NCBI RefSeq assembly: GCF_022827545.1
Contig: NZ_CP094669.1
Location: 1,330,001 to 1,394,000 of the forward strand
Origin: Hymenobacter tibetensis
Lineage (GTDB): Bacteria; Bacteroidota; Bacteroidia; Cytophagales; Hymenobacteraceae
Direction of reading: 5' to 3'
Length of the DNA: 64,000 nt
The translations under genes were made by a program, and so were the position numbers. This document shows positions 43,974-53,133 of the stretch, piece by piece. The notes under the pieces were generated by a model. That model ran no database searches. It had not been told where the DNA came from and worked only from the letters and a program-made list of their open reading frames with translations. How positions within the stretch are numbered: the first letter of the stretch is position 1; every line of letters starts with the position of its first letter.

Positions 43974-44673
43974 CTAGCCTATAGAACTGTTCGCCTGGCA
44001 GCTTACGCCTATAGAAAATGTCGTTGAGAGTGTAACGCTATGTGGCACGGATAGAAATTCTTGCCCACCACGCGGCGGTACGTGAAAAATTACGTCACCA
44101 CCTAAAACTCGATGCCAAGCTACTTTTCTGTTTAACAAGCCCGAGCAAAAGCCGATGTATCGTTATATAAGCAACGTAAAATCCTCAAAGAGACGCTGAT
44201 ATAAGAACAGCGCAAGAATACAATACAACTAGCTGGATTTATATTATCGAGCTTACATGCGCGGCAATAGATTTTAATTTGGCAACTACAGGTTGTGCAA
44301 ACTTCTTGATATGTTCAATTTTTAATTGGAATACGTACATTGCACCGCTGCTACAGGTTTGGCTCCACCTCTTGCCTAGCAGCACTATCAATACAGACAG
44401 ACAACGCCCTTCCGCAGGACAATAGGTCCTGTACCAACCTTGTGCCATGCGCAGGGCTAGGGACTTGCATTCCATAACGGGCCAAGGCAGAAAGTTAAGG
44501 CCACCCAATACTTCTTACCGCAACTTCATCACTATGCCTTGTTGCTGCTGTTGACTAGCCCGATAACCCTAAAATTCACTTTCTGCATTGCAGGCGTGTC
44601 ATTCACTACGCTTCCCTGCAATTCGTTTGTGTGTTAAAATACTTTCAAAACACCAACCATACTTCTCTTTATT
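43974..44673. other. Long gene-free region at the left edge of an AT-rich segment
   Basis: About 700 bases without a convincing gene. A minus-strand frame at 44239-44508 (89 codons) exists, but its translation lacks recognisable features and is probably chance. The base composition shifts from GC-rich on the left to AT-rich at the right. I see no terminal repeats, integrase, tRNA or direct repeat of an attachment site. Confidence 0.5.
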
Positions 44674-46233
44674 TTGAAACCCTCTAATAATTTCTGGCTC
44701 TTTTTCTTTATTCTACTCTGCCTGCACGCAATTATTGTTTGTACTATCGATTTTTTTCCATTTGCAGATGTGCCTAGCCACTTGGCAGAAGGCGCTATTT
44801 ACAGATATTACAATGAGACCTCTAATCAATTCAATCAGTATTACACTTTAAATTATCTTTTCTATCCCAATACATTTCATTTATTCTTTTTCTCTCTGCC
44901 TATCTTCAGTGATGTAGAAATTGCTAATAAAGTATTGCATCTCGTTCTCGTTGTTACGCTGCCGGTGTTAGTGCTACTGATAATCAAGGAGCTACAAGGG
45001 AATAAATGGTTTGCAATTATCTCCTTCATTCTAGTTTATAATTACAATCTCACTTTCGGGTTCACAGGCAATGCCATAGCCAACAACGTAATACTACTGA
45101 TCCTATGGCTCTGGCTGCGCACTATTAATAGAAAGTCGAATCATCTCATTAAGATGGTTGCCATATCTGTGCTGTTGCTTGTCGTGTATTTCTCGCACGC
45201 TATGGTAGCCTTGTTTGGTATGATGATGGTTGGTTGCTTTTTATTATATAGATACAAGAGCGACTTTAAAGCCCTAGTGTTGAATTCGTTTGCGGCAGTG
45301 CCGTTGGGGTTGTTGGTTGTGTACTGGTGGTTTGTTCTGCAAAAATCAGCCGAGAAAAGTGCTGGCTTTACCACCCAAGAGACATCCACCGGGGCGTTTA
45401 TGAAAGAATATTACCAACATGAATTCTTACAGACGTTTTTGGTTAGAGCCAAGTTTATTGTGGCAGATAATGCACAATTGTTTGGTGGGCCACTCGGAAA
45501 AATAGTAGCTCTCCTTTTGGCTTTCATTATCCTAGTTCCCTTTATAGTGTTTTTATATAAATACAGCACCGCTAAAGCAACTACAGATAGGCAGAGTTTA
45601 TATCCCGCTGTAGATGAAAAGCTGATGTATATTTTCATTCTTCTTGCAGTAAGCTGCTTCTGCTATTTCCTGTTGCCTCAGCGCATTCCTGGTCAGGAAC
45701 CGCTGTATGAGCGGTTTTCCACTATTGTGCTGTTTGCTCTTATTTTTATTGGAAGTAAAGTGCCGCAGGTGGATAATAAACTGTTCGGTTATGCGGCTAC
45801 CCTCGTTGCATTTGTGCACTTAGCGCTTTGGGGCCAGTATTTCTATCAGTTTGATCAGGAGAACGAAAACTTCTCTAGCGTGTTGCCGCAGGATAACACC
45901 AAAACTCTTTCCTATATGAACTATGATCCTAATTATAGAGGGAGAATGATTTATGACCACTTCCAAAATTACTTTATCACGCGAAGCAAGGGCATATCAA
46001 CCACTAGGATAATTGATTATAGATTTGGTATGATCAGAAGAAAAGAAAGCGGCGGCCTTCCTTACCAAGGCTACATGTACAACAAGGAGAGCCCAAGGAA
46101 TATGATGTTGAAGTCTGATTATCTGTTGGTGAGAGGCGATATTGCTGCCAGGGACCAAAAACTCTTAGACTCACTAAACACCTTTAAAATGGTGAAAAGT
46201 ATTAATAAATGGCACTTGCTGGAAAAACAATAA
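44674..46233 (+). CDS. Multi-pass membrane protein, possible GT-C type glycosyltransferase
   Basis: The 519-residue protein has about 10-12 membrane helices spread over the first 400 residues, with an early DFFPFADVPSH segment between helices 1 and 2 that carries acidic residues at the site where GT-C enzymes bind their donor. The last 120 residues are soluble and contain a periplasmic domain. Start is TTG at 44674, since a normal MKPSNN start follows and no ATG lies nearby. The gene is strongly AT-rich: the stretch 44821-44880 has 14 G or C in 60, while 43381-43440 in the previous gene has 35. It is probably acquired and involved in surface glycan building together with the glycosyltransferase gene converging on it. 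The exact function is open. Confidence 0.75.
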   Translation: MKPSNNFWLFFFILLCLHAIIVCTIDFFPFADVPSHLAEGAIYRYYNETSNQFNQYYTLNYLFYPNTFHLFFFSLPIFSDVEIANKVLHLVLVVTLPVLVLLIIKELQGNKWFAIISFILVYNYNLTFGFTGNAIANNVILLILWLWLRTINRKSNHLIKMVAISVLLLVVYFSHAMVALFGMMMVGCFLLYRYKSDFKALVLNSFAAVPLGLLVVYWWFVLQKSAEKSAGFTTQETSTGAFMKEYYQHEFLQTFLVRAKFIVADNAQLFGGPLGKIVALLLAFIILVPFIVFLYKYSTAKATTDRQSLYPAVDEKLMYIFILLAVSCFCYFLLPQRIPGQEPLYERFSTIVLFALIFIGSKVPQVDNKLFGYAATLVAFVHLALWGQYFYQFDQENENFSSVLPQDNTKTLSYMNYDPNYRGRMIYDHFQNYFITRSKGISTTRIIDYRFGMIRRKESGGLPYQGYMYNKESPRNMMLKSDYLLVRGDIAARDQKLLDSLNTFKMVKSINKWHLLEKQ

Positions 46234-46272
46234 TATACGGCAGTTGCTTAGCAGGCTATTTCTAAAATAGTT

Positions 46273-46338
46273 CTGCGGGCACGGTATCCTGACGCCCGCT
46301 GCAATTGCGCAACAAGCGTCAGGATACCGTGCCCGCAG
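46273..46338. repeat. Perfect 23-base inverted repeat between the glycan genes
   Basis: CTGCGGGCACGGTATCCTGACGC (23 bases, 46273-46295) and its exact inverse at 46316-46338 flank a loop of 20 that itself carries GCAATTGC and TTGCGCAA. A further partial copy (GTCAGGATAC) occurs at 46354-46363, near the stop codon of the next gene. It sits between convergent genes and lacks a T run. It may be a terminator for both or a short interspersed palindromic element. Confidence 0.8.
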
Positions 46339-46365
46339 GAAAATATATGACTGGTGTCAGGATAC

Positions 46366-47229
46366 TTATCTGCCGAAAATCAAGTGCTTGCTTTTCTTGA
46401 CAATACTGTACAGCTGAGCCGGTAGTTTATGCTGCCATTTCATGTGCACAATAGTTTCAGTTAAAAGAGCGTAATTCTTTTTGTAAACTACTTTGTGCGA
46501 AACGGTCTTGTAAATATTATAGTCGAGACCTATAACAGATTCATTTGCCACTGCCCGGTAGGATGAGGTAGGCAGCAACGGGTGAATGGCCAGTGTGTAA
46601 GCCAGCGGGCCGGTTAGCCTCAATACTCCTATGCCGCCTGTGCCGTGTAGCCACGGGCGGTAATTATCAATGTTGGTAAGTACGGATTCCAGCACTGCCT
46701 TCAGGAACGGGTGGCCGGGAGCAGCAATAACGTGCCATTGCTGATACTCACCGCCCTCGATGTGCGCTACCTCTGCCGATAGGCCATAGCCGGCGTATGG
46801 TTCACCCGGCTTGTTTTTCCACTGAGCCAAAATGTATCGGTCGTCTGGACGCAGCACCTCATCGAGTGGGCGGAGGCAGGTGCTTTTAATATCCAAGTAC
46901 ACGCCACCGCGTTTGTACAACAGCAAATAGCGAAATAAATCGGCTCGGGCTGCGCCATACCTAGGGTTTATGCGTTCGTAATAACCAAGTATTTTAGGTC
47001 CATAATTGTCTTTTATGAATTCTACTATATCAGCATCATCATAAATAATGTATTCCCAGCCTGGATTTATTTTTTTTAGATTTTCAACATTGCTCTGTAG
47101 CTCAGGCGTCAAATTCTTTGTCATGAACGTCTGGTGAATCACACGCGGAATAGCAGTGCCTTCGTCCAGCAGAGGCAAGTGGGAGTGTTTGCCATTGTAT
47201 GTGTTAGGAGAATCTGCTGCTTTCGTCAT
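46366..47229 (-). CDS. GT32-type glycosyltransferase (capsular polysaccharide family)
   Basis: The 287-residue protein has the N-terminal IPRVIHQTFMTKNLTPELQSN that marks this sugar-transferring family, followed by WEYIIYDDADIVEFI and RADLFRYLLLYKRGGVYLDIKS. The DXD-like site here is Asp113-Ile-Lys115, so the second acidic residue is replaced. No membrane helix or signal is seen, and the protein should act in the cytosol. It likely adds a sugar to a surface glycan or lipid. It converges on the membrane protein gene with the inverted repeat between them. Confidence 0.85.
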   Translation of the reverse strand: MTKAADSPNTYNGKHSHLPLLDEGTAIPRVIHQTFMTKNLTPELQSNVENLKKINPGWEYIIYDDADIVEFIKDNYGPKILGYYERINPRYGAARADLFRYLLLYKRGGVYLDIKSTCLRPLDEVLRPDDRYILAQWKNKPGEPYAGYGLSAEVAHIEGGEYQQWHVIAAPGHPFLKAVLESVLTNIDNYRPWLHGTGGIGVLRLTGPLAYTLAIHPLLPTSSYRAVANESVIGLDYNIYKTVSHKVVYKKNYALLTETIVHMKWQHKLPAQLYSIVKKSKHLIFGR

Positions 47230-47691
47230 GACTGTTTAAATGAAATTTGATGCGCCTAGCCAATTACTGACCGGCAACGATATTGTAAATCCTATGCAAA
47301 GAAAAGACGCAAAAGGAGTAAGAAGCTACACACAGCAGGAAAACATGCTGCGCCTTGTTATTTAGTAACGATGGAGGTGGCTGTTTGTCACAAGGACCAC
47401 ACTACGGTAGCACGCCGCTCGTGGTAGCAGACTCACTGCTTGTGCTACTTGCTAGGAGTAGGACTCACGCGACCAAGTCCTAATTCCTAACAGGCAACAA
47501 CGGGCTGCTCTAAGTGCCTGAAATCCGACATACACAGCTCCCGACAAGCAATGGTGGTGTTGAGGCTGAGGCACTCATTGCGTCGTTGTCATTGCCAAAG
47601 AAGAGCAGCCAAAACGAGGGAGACGCCACTATATGAACGCACTCCGGTCCTGAACCGGGCGTTGGCTAGCCATGGCTCAACTCTTCATATT
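47230..47691. other. Gene-free stretch at the right edge of the AT-rich segment
   Basis: About 460 bases without a supported gene. A plus-strand frame at 47551-47898 overlaps the phosphoesterase gene on the other strand and is a shadow. A few repeated motifs of GTAGCA are seen between 47405 and 47450, but no clear direct repeat. The first 130 bases are AT-rich and likely contain the promoter of the glycosyltransferase gene. Confidence 0.45.
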
Positions 47692-48372
47692 TCAACGCCC
47701 TTTGATGCCGGGGTACAGGTCCTGCACAATGTCGCTTTGCACAAATTCCTTGGTACGAACATTCATCAAACTCAGGCAGCCGCTGTAAGCAGCGCCTTGG
47801 TCGAGGTTCCATACGTTGGCTTGCTGATAAGGGACTGTGCTGGCTGGCCAAGTGGGCGTGTGGCCAATAAAGCATTCGTTGTAAGCCGTAGCTTCTAGCC
47901 CATACCGCCACAATGTGCGCGACCAAACAAGGTCGTAGGGATCTTGCTCGGCAATAGGGAGGGTGGGGTCATACCCGGCGTGCACGTATAGGTTGCCGGC
48001 TTCGTCTTCAAAATAGGGGAGTTGCTGGCAGAAAAAGTCAAGGAAATGATGCCGGATGTACTGGCTCGGATGACGTTGGTAAGCTTCATAAGTGGCCTTT
48101 CCGCCTTGGGTGTACCAGCTCCTGTCTAAGTCAAGCAGCTTCGGTTGAGTGGCCATCCATTCGGCTGTCCACCAGTCGTGGTTGCCTTGCAGCCAGATGC
48201 TCCCCGGAATAGCTAGCAGCCGCTCTACGCACTGCGGGGTTTCGGGCCAGCCATCGGCTACATCCCCTAAGTGAACAAGCCGGTCGATGCCAGGGCGGAA
48301 GGGGCTGCGCTCCAACACTTGCTCTAGAGCTTTGAATGCGCCGTGAATATCGCCAAGAACGTACGTTTCCAT
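47692..48372 (-). CDS. Metallophosphoesterase (PPP-type serine/threonine phosphatase-like)
   Basis: The 226-residue protein has the calcineurin-like motifs in order: GDIHG (residues 8-12), GDVADGW, GNHDWW and a later HAGYDPT and GHTPTWP. These bind two metal ions. The size and motifs match bacterial PPP-type phosphatases (ApaH or PrpA-like). It could act on phosphoproteins or dinucleotide polyphosphates. The gene lies 34 bases downstream of the small hypothetical gene and may be cotranscribed. Confidence 0.9.
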   Translation of the reverse strand: METYVLGDIHGAFKALEQVLERSPFRPGIDRLVHLGDVADGWPETPQCVERLLAIPGSIWLQGNHDWWTAEWMATQPKLLDLDRSWYTQGGKATYEAYQRHPSQYIRHHFLDFFCQQLPYFEDEAGNLYVHAGYDPTLPIAEQDPYDLVWSRTLWRYGLEATAYNECFIGHTPTWPASTVPYQQANVWNLDQGAAYSGCLSLMNVRTKEFVQSDIVQDLYPGIKGR

Positions 48373-48406
48373 GAGCGTACTACGCAGGCAATGCTTGCTT
48401 AGGATA

Positions 48407-48814
48407 CTACTGCTGAGCGCGTAACCAGTCCTGTGTGGTTTCTAGCGTGTCGAAGAGATAAATATCCAGCTGGTCGCTGATGCGGAACTTCAAATCTTCG
48501 ATGGAAAGCTGACTGAAAATATCCGGCGACACCACCTGCCCGATAAAGCGCAGACCTTGCTTGATAATGAGCGGCGTCCAGACCTGCTGAATCCATTCGT
48601 TGGCATCGGTGAAAGTGCCGACAAGGTCGCGGTGGTCGTTGAGTAGCTTGGCGCAAGGTGTCTGTCGTAGCAAGTCTAGGTACGTCAGGCCCCCGTCCAT
48701 TACGGTTCCGAGGGTCTGGCGGCCATACCAACGGGCATGAATCCAGTCTTCGACTTGGTTGTACTCTATGGTGAGGTATACGCTTCCGTCTCCTCGCCGC
48801 AGGGAGTCTATCAT
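48407..48814 (-). CDS. Hypothetical small protein, possible STAS/SpoIIAA-like fold
   Basis: A 135-residue soluble protein with an alternating strand-helix pattern: SVYLTIEYNQVEDWIHARWYG, then MDGGLTYLDLLRQTP, CAKLLNDHRDLVGTF, and GLRFIGQVVSPDIFSQLS. This fits a SpoIIAA or STAS-like fold but I see no diagnostic motif. The genes around it are on the same strand, and the phosphoesterase gene follows 34 bases later. Confidence 0.7.
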   Translation of the reverse strand: MIDSLRRGDGSVYLTIEYNQVEDWIHARWYGRQTLGTVMDGGLTYLDLLRQTPCAKLLNDHRDLVGTFTDANEWIQQVWTPLIIKQGLRFIGQVVSPDIFSQLSIEDLKFRISDQLDIYLFDTLETTQDWLRAQQ

Positions 48815-48984
48815 GTGAGGGGTACTAGGTAAAGGTGTATGCCGCCCGGTTCAGGCAGACATGGTTGCAAATAACGGCGCTCCTCCGCTGAGAGTTGTAG
48901 TAGGCTGCGTCTTTGCCACGAGCAAGCCTGAGTGCAAGTGCCGCCGGGCCCGGTTGCCACACCAGACAAGCACGCACCGGAAGT

Positions 48985-49809
48985 TTAGCGCGAAGGGGGC
49001 AAGATGGTGCGGGCCTTGAAAAACGTATCCACCTTTTCGTTGAACTCATTGGCGTGCTCGTGCAACGTGGCGTGGCCGCTGTTGGGCAGTATCCAGAGCC
49101 ACGCGCGGGGCAGATTCTGGTAGATAGCCACCGTATGCTCGGGGCGAATCACGTCCCGGTCGCCGGCAATAATGAACGCCGGGGCCTTGACGTTAGCCAG
49201 CGCCGATAGTGGAATGTGTGGATGCCGCCAGTCAAGCAAAAACACCTTCCAGTCGTTTTTGCGACCGGCGTCGGTGAAGGTTTGCGTGCGGCCTTCTTGG
49301 TAGCCACGCTTCATTTGTTGCCATAGTTCCGGCGTTAAGGCCGTGGAATCGGGCCAGAGGTTGGCGCCGGTGGCAGCCAGCCGTTTCACCTTTTGCGGAT
49401 GCCGCAGCGCCAGCACCAGCGCCGTGATGCCCCCGTCGCTCCACCCGAGCACGTACGCCGAATCGAGGCGTAGCTGGGTGAGCAGGGCAGCACAATCATC
49501 GGCTAGCATCTCGAAACTCAGCGAGTCGGCGCGGTCCACGGATTTGCCGTGCGCCCGGCTGTCCATGGCAAGTACGCGGTAGTGTTTGGCGAAGTAGGGA
49601 ATGGTCTTGGCGAATTCCTTGCTGCTGCCGCCGTTGCCGTGCAAGAGCAGCAGGGGTGGGCCAGCACCGTAGGCTTCGTAGTATAGCTTCACGCCGCGCA
49701 CCGTAGCGTACTTGCCAGCAGCGGGGTTGTTGCCGTACGGTACCGCTGTTTGCCCCAGCGCCACTTGGCAGACCAACAGCAAAAGCGCAAACAGGGAAGT
49801 GCGAAGCAT
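48985..49809 (-). CDS. Exported alpha/beta hydrolase
   Basis: The 274-residue protein has a signal peptide (SLFALLLLVCQVALGQ) and the alpha/beta hydrolase fold, with the oxyanion loop LLLLHGNGGSSKEF, the nucleophile elbow VLGWSDGGI (serine), an Asp in AFIIAGDRDVIRP, and the histidine in LPNSGHATLHEH. Start is 49809 (MLRTSLFALL). Its substrate is not clear. It is the largest family fold and cannot be narrowed further by motif. Confidence 0.88.
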   Translation of the reverse strand: MLRTSLFALLLLVCQVALGQTAVPYGNNPAAGKYATVRGVKLYYEAYGAGPPLLLLHGNGGSSKEFAKTIPYFAKHYRVLAMDSRAHGKSVDRADSLSFEMLADDCAALLTQLRLDSAYVLGWSDGGITALVLALRHPQKVKRLAATGANLWPDSTALTPELWQQMKRGYQEGRTQTFTDAGRKNDWKVFLLDWRHPHIPLSALANVKAPAFIIAGDRDVIRPEHTVAIYQNLPRAWLWILPNSGHATLHEHANEFNEKVDTFFKARTILPPSR

Positions 49810-49978
49810 GGGTACGGGACTGGATAACAAGCAAAAAGAACGTTGTACTGCACTTGCCAAAGCATTTTCACCACAGCGGCAAACCCGTTGTGAACCGAAA
49901 TAGGCTTAGCGCGGTGTAGTTGGCAAGCAACCGCAGTACAACCGCTCTAGCTGGCGGAAACCGTAGCCTGGCAAGCCC

Positions 49979-50992
49979 TTACTTCTTCTGAAGATACAGC
50001 AAAGTCGATTGGTTGGACGGGCCGTACTTGTCGTTGATTAGAAAATAGCCGCCCTGGTAAGCAGCCAATCCTTCCCAGTTGTAGGCCATGTATTCCTTGG
50101 GCAGCTCAAACAGAGGCTTCCAACTCACTTTGTCGCCTGTGTAGTGTAGGCTGATGAGCCGGCAGTAATTCTGGTAGCTGGCACCGTCGCGGATGAACCG
50201 GGTGTTCGGGTCGTTGGCCGGGGTGCGGTACACGCTGTCGTCTTTGCCGCTGTAGAAGTAGTTGATGGCAGTGAAGCGGTTTTTGCCTTCGTACACCAAG
50301 TCCGTTACGCGGAAGGGGAGGCGGGCCACTGGCACGTACTGCGGAATATCGGGGGGGCTGGTCGCGTCGGGCAGCTGGAAGGCGTAGTTATCGTGCGCGA
50401 AGTAGTTGTACTCGAAAAGAAACAGCAGGCTTTTGTTGTAGCCGGTGGCGGCCTCAAACCCCGCGTTGCTGATGTGGGACCCGTCGGTGAGGGCTGGTTT
50501 GGCGAGCGGCACCAGATAGGTGGTGTCGATGGTGATGGTAGCGTTGGTTTCGTTGAGCAGCCCCTTGATCAGGTAGCAGTAAGCGGAAGGCGTGGTCGTT
50601 TCGACAGTGAAGTAGGCCGTGTTGCCAACCATGGTCAGGCCTTCCAAGCCTTCATACTCCTGGCAGGCCTCGTCCATGCGAGCTTTCATCTGGTCGAGGT
50701 TCTGGATGCTGTATTTTCTGTAAGACACTTCTGCCGACTTCTGCGCTAGTTGTGCGTCGATGCTGGCCATGTCCAAGACGTACACTTTGGCCTCGGCGCG
50801 CTCCTGCAAGCGGCTCTCAGAAAGCAGCAGCAGGTGGTTGCCGTACCTGAATAGCCCGGAGAACTGGTTGTTGCGGTCGGCAATTTCTTGGGGCAGCGTG
50901 ATGGTGTGAGCAGTGAAGGCGGGCTTTTGGGCGCTGGCAAAGGCCGCTTGCAGCACTAAAACAAAGAAGGCAGCGCGTTTGAGGCAGGGCAT
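49979..50992 (-). CDS. Exported hypothetical protein, possible beta-propeller
   Basis: The 337-residue protein starts (from 50992, MPCLKRAAFF) with a signal peptide cut after ASA. The pattern of repeated strands (FSGLFRYGNHLLLLSESR, YEGLEGLTMVGNTAYFTVE, NAGFEAATGYNKSLLFLFEYN, YNWEGLAAYQGGYFLINDK) suggests a beta-propeller, with WEGLA/YEGLEGL repeats reminiscent of phytase-like or SdiA-regulated families. I do not assign a function. The ABC exporter gene lies upstream on the same strand. Confidence 0.72.
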   Translation of the reverse strand: MPCLKRAAFFVLVLQAAFASAQKPAFTAHTITLPQEIADRNNQFSGLFRYGNHLLLLSESRLQERAEAKVYVLDMASIDAQLAQKSAEVSYRKYSIQNLDQMKARMDEACQEYEGLEGLTMVGNTAYFTVETTTPSAYCYLIKGLLNETNATITIDTTYLVPLAKPALTDGSHISNAGFEAATGYNKSLLFLFEYNYFAHDNYAFQLPDATSPPDIPQYVPVARLPFRVTDLVYEGKNRFTAINYFYSGKDDSVYRTPANDPNTRFIRDGASYQNYCRLISLHYTGDKVSWKPLFELPKEYMAYNWEGLAAYQGGYFLINDKYGPSNQSTLLYLQKK

Positions 50993-51112
50993 CTGTTGGC
51001 AAGACAAGGGGTACACGCCGACATAAGAACGGCTCGGCGCACAAAGGTCGCCACCGACGGAATAACTACGACTTATACAGTGTGTTTCACTGGCCATTTC
51101 AATCACCATTTC

Positions 51113-52924
51113 TTACGCTGCCGTGTCGCCTACCTCGTCTTCGTCGTCTACCATCACACGGGCCAGCTTCTCGATGTTGAGGCTGCGGGCCGAAGCGTCG
51201 AAGATTTCGCGGTAGGTGCCGCGCAGGTCGTAAAGCTGCTCATGGGTGCCGCTTTCCACCATGCGGCCTTCCTTCATAACGTAGATGCAGTCGGCATCCA
51301 CAATCTGAGCGAGGCTGTGGGAGATAATAACTACGGTGCGGCCCTGCTTGATGGCGTCGAGGGAATTCTTGATCTGCTCGGTGGCAATGGCGTCGAGGGA
51401 GGCCGTGGGTTCATCCAGAAAGATGATGGGCGGGTTTTTGAGAAACAAGCGCGCAATGGCAATACGCTGTTGCTGCCCACCCGAAAGCTGCTGGGCGTCG
51501 GCTTCATAGTGCTTTGGCAACTGCATAATTTGCTCGTGCAGGTAGGCCTGCTTGGCAGCAGCTTGAATCTGCTCGAAGGTGGCGTCCATTACGCCGTAGC
51601 GGATATTCTCTTCGATGGTGCCCTTGAAGATGTGGTTTTTCTGGAGCACCAGTCCAATCTGTTGGCGCAGGGCGTGCGTGTCGTAATCGGCCAGCGGCTT
51701 GCCATCAAGGAGCATCTTGCCGTGGTCGGGTTGGTAGAACTTGCAAAGCAAGTTGATGATGGTGCTCTTGCCGGCGCCGCTTAGGCCCACTAAGGCCGAA
51801 GTTTTACCGGCCTCAATGGTTAGGCAGACATCATGCAGCGCCTGGGTGCCACTGGGATACGTGAAGTCAACGTTGCAAATCTCGAAGGTGCCGCGCAAGT
51901 GGTCGGGTTGCAACTGGCCAGTCGGTTCCACAGCGTCTTGCGCGTCGAGGATATCAAAGAAGCCTTCGGAATACGTGAGGGCGTCGTTCATCTCGTCGTA
52001 TATGCGGTGCAGTTGCCGGATGGGCGCCGACACGTTGTTGAAAAGCAGAATATGGAACATGATGGCCCCAATAGAAATCTGCCGGTCCAGTACCAAGTAC
52101 GCCGTGAGAATAATGATGAGCACCACGCCTACCTGCTCGGTAAACGTTTTGAGGCCGTCGAAGAGGAAGTTGGTTTTGCGGGTTTGTAGCTGCGCATCTT
52201 GGAGCTGTTGTTGTACGCCTGCCTGTTTTTGCTGCTCGTAGTCTTCGCGCACAAAGCTTTTGATGACCACTGCCGAGTCGATGAGGTTGACGAGGCCTTG
52301 GCTTTTGGCTTCGCGCAAGCCGCGCAGAGCTCGGCGAGTACCATTCAGTTTGTCGGCTTGCCGGTAGCTGATCCAGAAATACAGCGGCATGATGCATACG
52401 GCCACGAGCCCCACATACATGTTGGCCGTGAACATGATAATCAGGGCCACTATCGAGTTGGCAAACAGCGGCAGAATATCGATAAAGAAATTCTGCACCA
52501 GTTTCATCAAGCTTTCCACGCCCCGGTCGATGCGGGTTTGCAGCTTGCCAGTCTGGTTGCCATTGTCGGAGTAGAAGCCGAGCTGGTAGCTCAGGATTTT
52601 GCGTACCGCATCCTGCGAGAGGGTACTCGACACGTTGATGCGGATTTTCTCGCCGTAAAACTTCTGCCCGAACTGGATGAAGGTGTTGATGATTTCCTTG
52701 CCCAACAGCAGCCCGCTCACCAGCAACAGCAGGTTGGCGCCCTCCACCAAGCCCTTGTTCTGGTTTAGCAGGCCCTGCACGGTGTCCACGGTGTAGCGCA
52801 GCACAAACGGGTTGACCTGGGCCGCCAACGACCCTATCAGCGTCAGCAGCAGCGTGCCGATAACCAGCGGGCGGTAGGGCCGGACGTAAGGGTAGAGGCG
52901 CTTGATAATCTCCCAAAGGCTCAT
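51113..52924 (-). CDS. ABC transporter fused permease/ATP-binding protein (exporter type)
   Basis: The 603-residue protein has six helices in residues 1-320 and a nucleotide-binding domain after it: Walker A VGLSGAGKSTI, signature QQLSGGQQQRI, Walker B PIIFLDEPTASLD and a switch histidine in ISHSLAQI. It is a half-transporter of the MsbA class and works as a homodimer or with a partner. The substrate, perhaps a lipid, peptide or drug, cannot be told. Its stop codon is 120 bases before the hypothetical gene. Confidence 0.94.
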   Translation of the reverse strand: MSLWEIIKRLYPYVRPYRPLVIGTLLLTLIGSLAAQVNPFVLRYTVDTVQGLLNQNKGLVEGANLLLLVSGLLLGKEIINTFIQFGQKFYGEKIRINVSSTLSQDAVRKILSYQLGFYSDNGNQTGKLQTRIDRGVESLMKLVQNFFIDILPLFANSIVALIIMFTANMYVGLVAVCIMPLYFWISYRQADKLNGTRRALRGLREAKSQGLVNLIDSAVVIKSFVREDYEQQKQAGVQQQLQDAQLQTRKTNFLFDGLKTFTEQVGVVLIIILTAYLVLDRQISIGAIMFHILLFNNVSAPIRQLHRIYDEMNDALTYSEGFFDILDAQDAVEPTGQLQPDHLRGTFEICNVDFTYPSGTQALHDVCLTIEAGKTSALVGLSGAGKSTIINLLCKFYQPDHGKMLLDGKPLADYDTHALRQQIGLVLQKNHIFKGTIEENIRYGVMDATFEQIQAAAKQAYLHEQIMQLPKHYEADAQQLSGGQQQRIAIARLFLKNPPIIFLDEPTASLDAIATEQIKNSLDAIKQGRTVVIISHSLAQIVDADCIYVMKEGRMVESGTHEQLYDLRGTYREIFDASARSLNIEKLARVMVDDEDEVGDTAA

Positions 52925-53133
52925 GCGTCGGTAGCGGCTAGTGTGGTGGTAGCCGGTTAGACGAGCTTCTGTTGGAGGAGGTTATTTGCAGAGGCGTAGC
53001 ACGGTCGTTTTTGCGGGCGAGTACAGCCGTTAAAATCTGCGGACGGATGCAGGCTGCTCTATCTTTTCATAGGGTAGCGGCATGGCACCTTATACAAGCT
53101 TCGTTGGCATAGAGGGCTCTGCCGCCACTCAAC

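Noticed and set aside
44239..44508. 89-codon minus-strand frame in the gene-free region
   Set aside because: No recognisable features and no supporting signals; probably chance.
51954..52916. Minus-strand frame of 320 codons
   Set aside because: It is an out-of-frame shadow of the ABC exporter gene, with Arg/Pro-rich translation.
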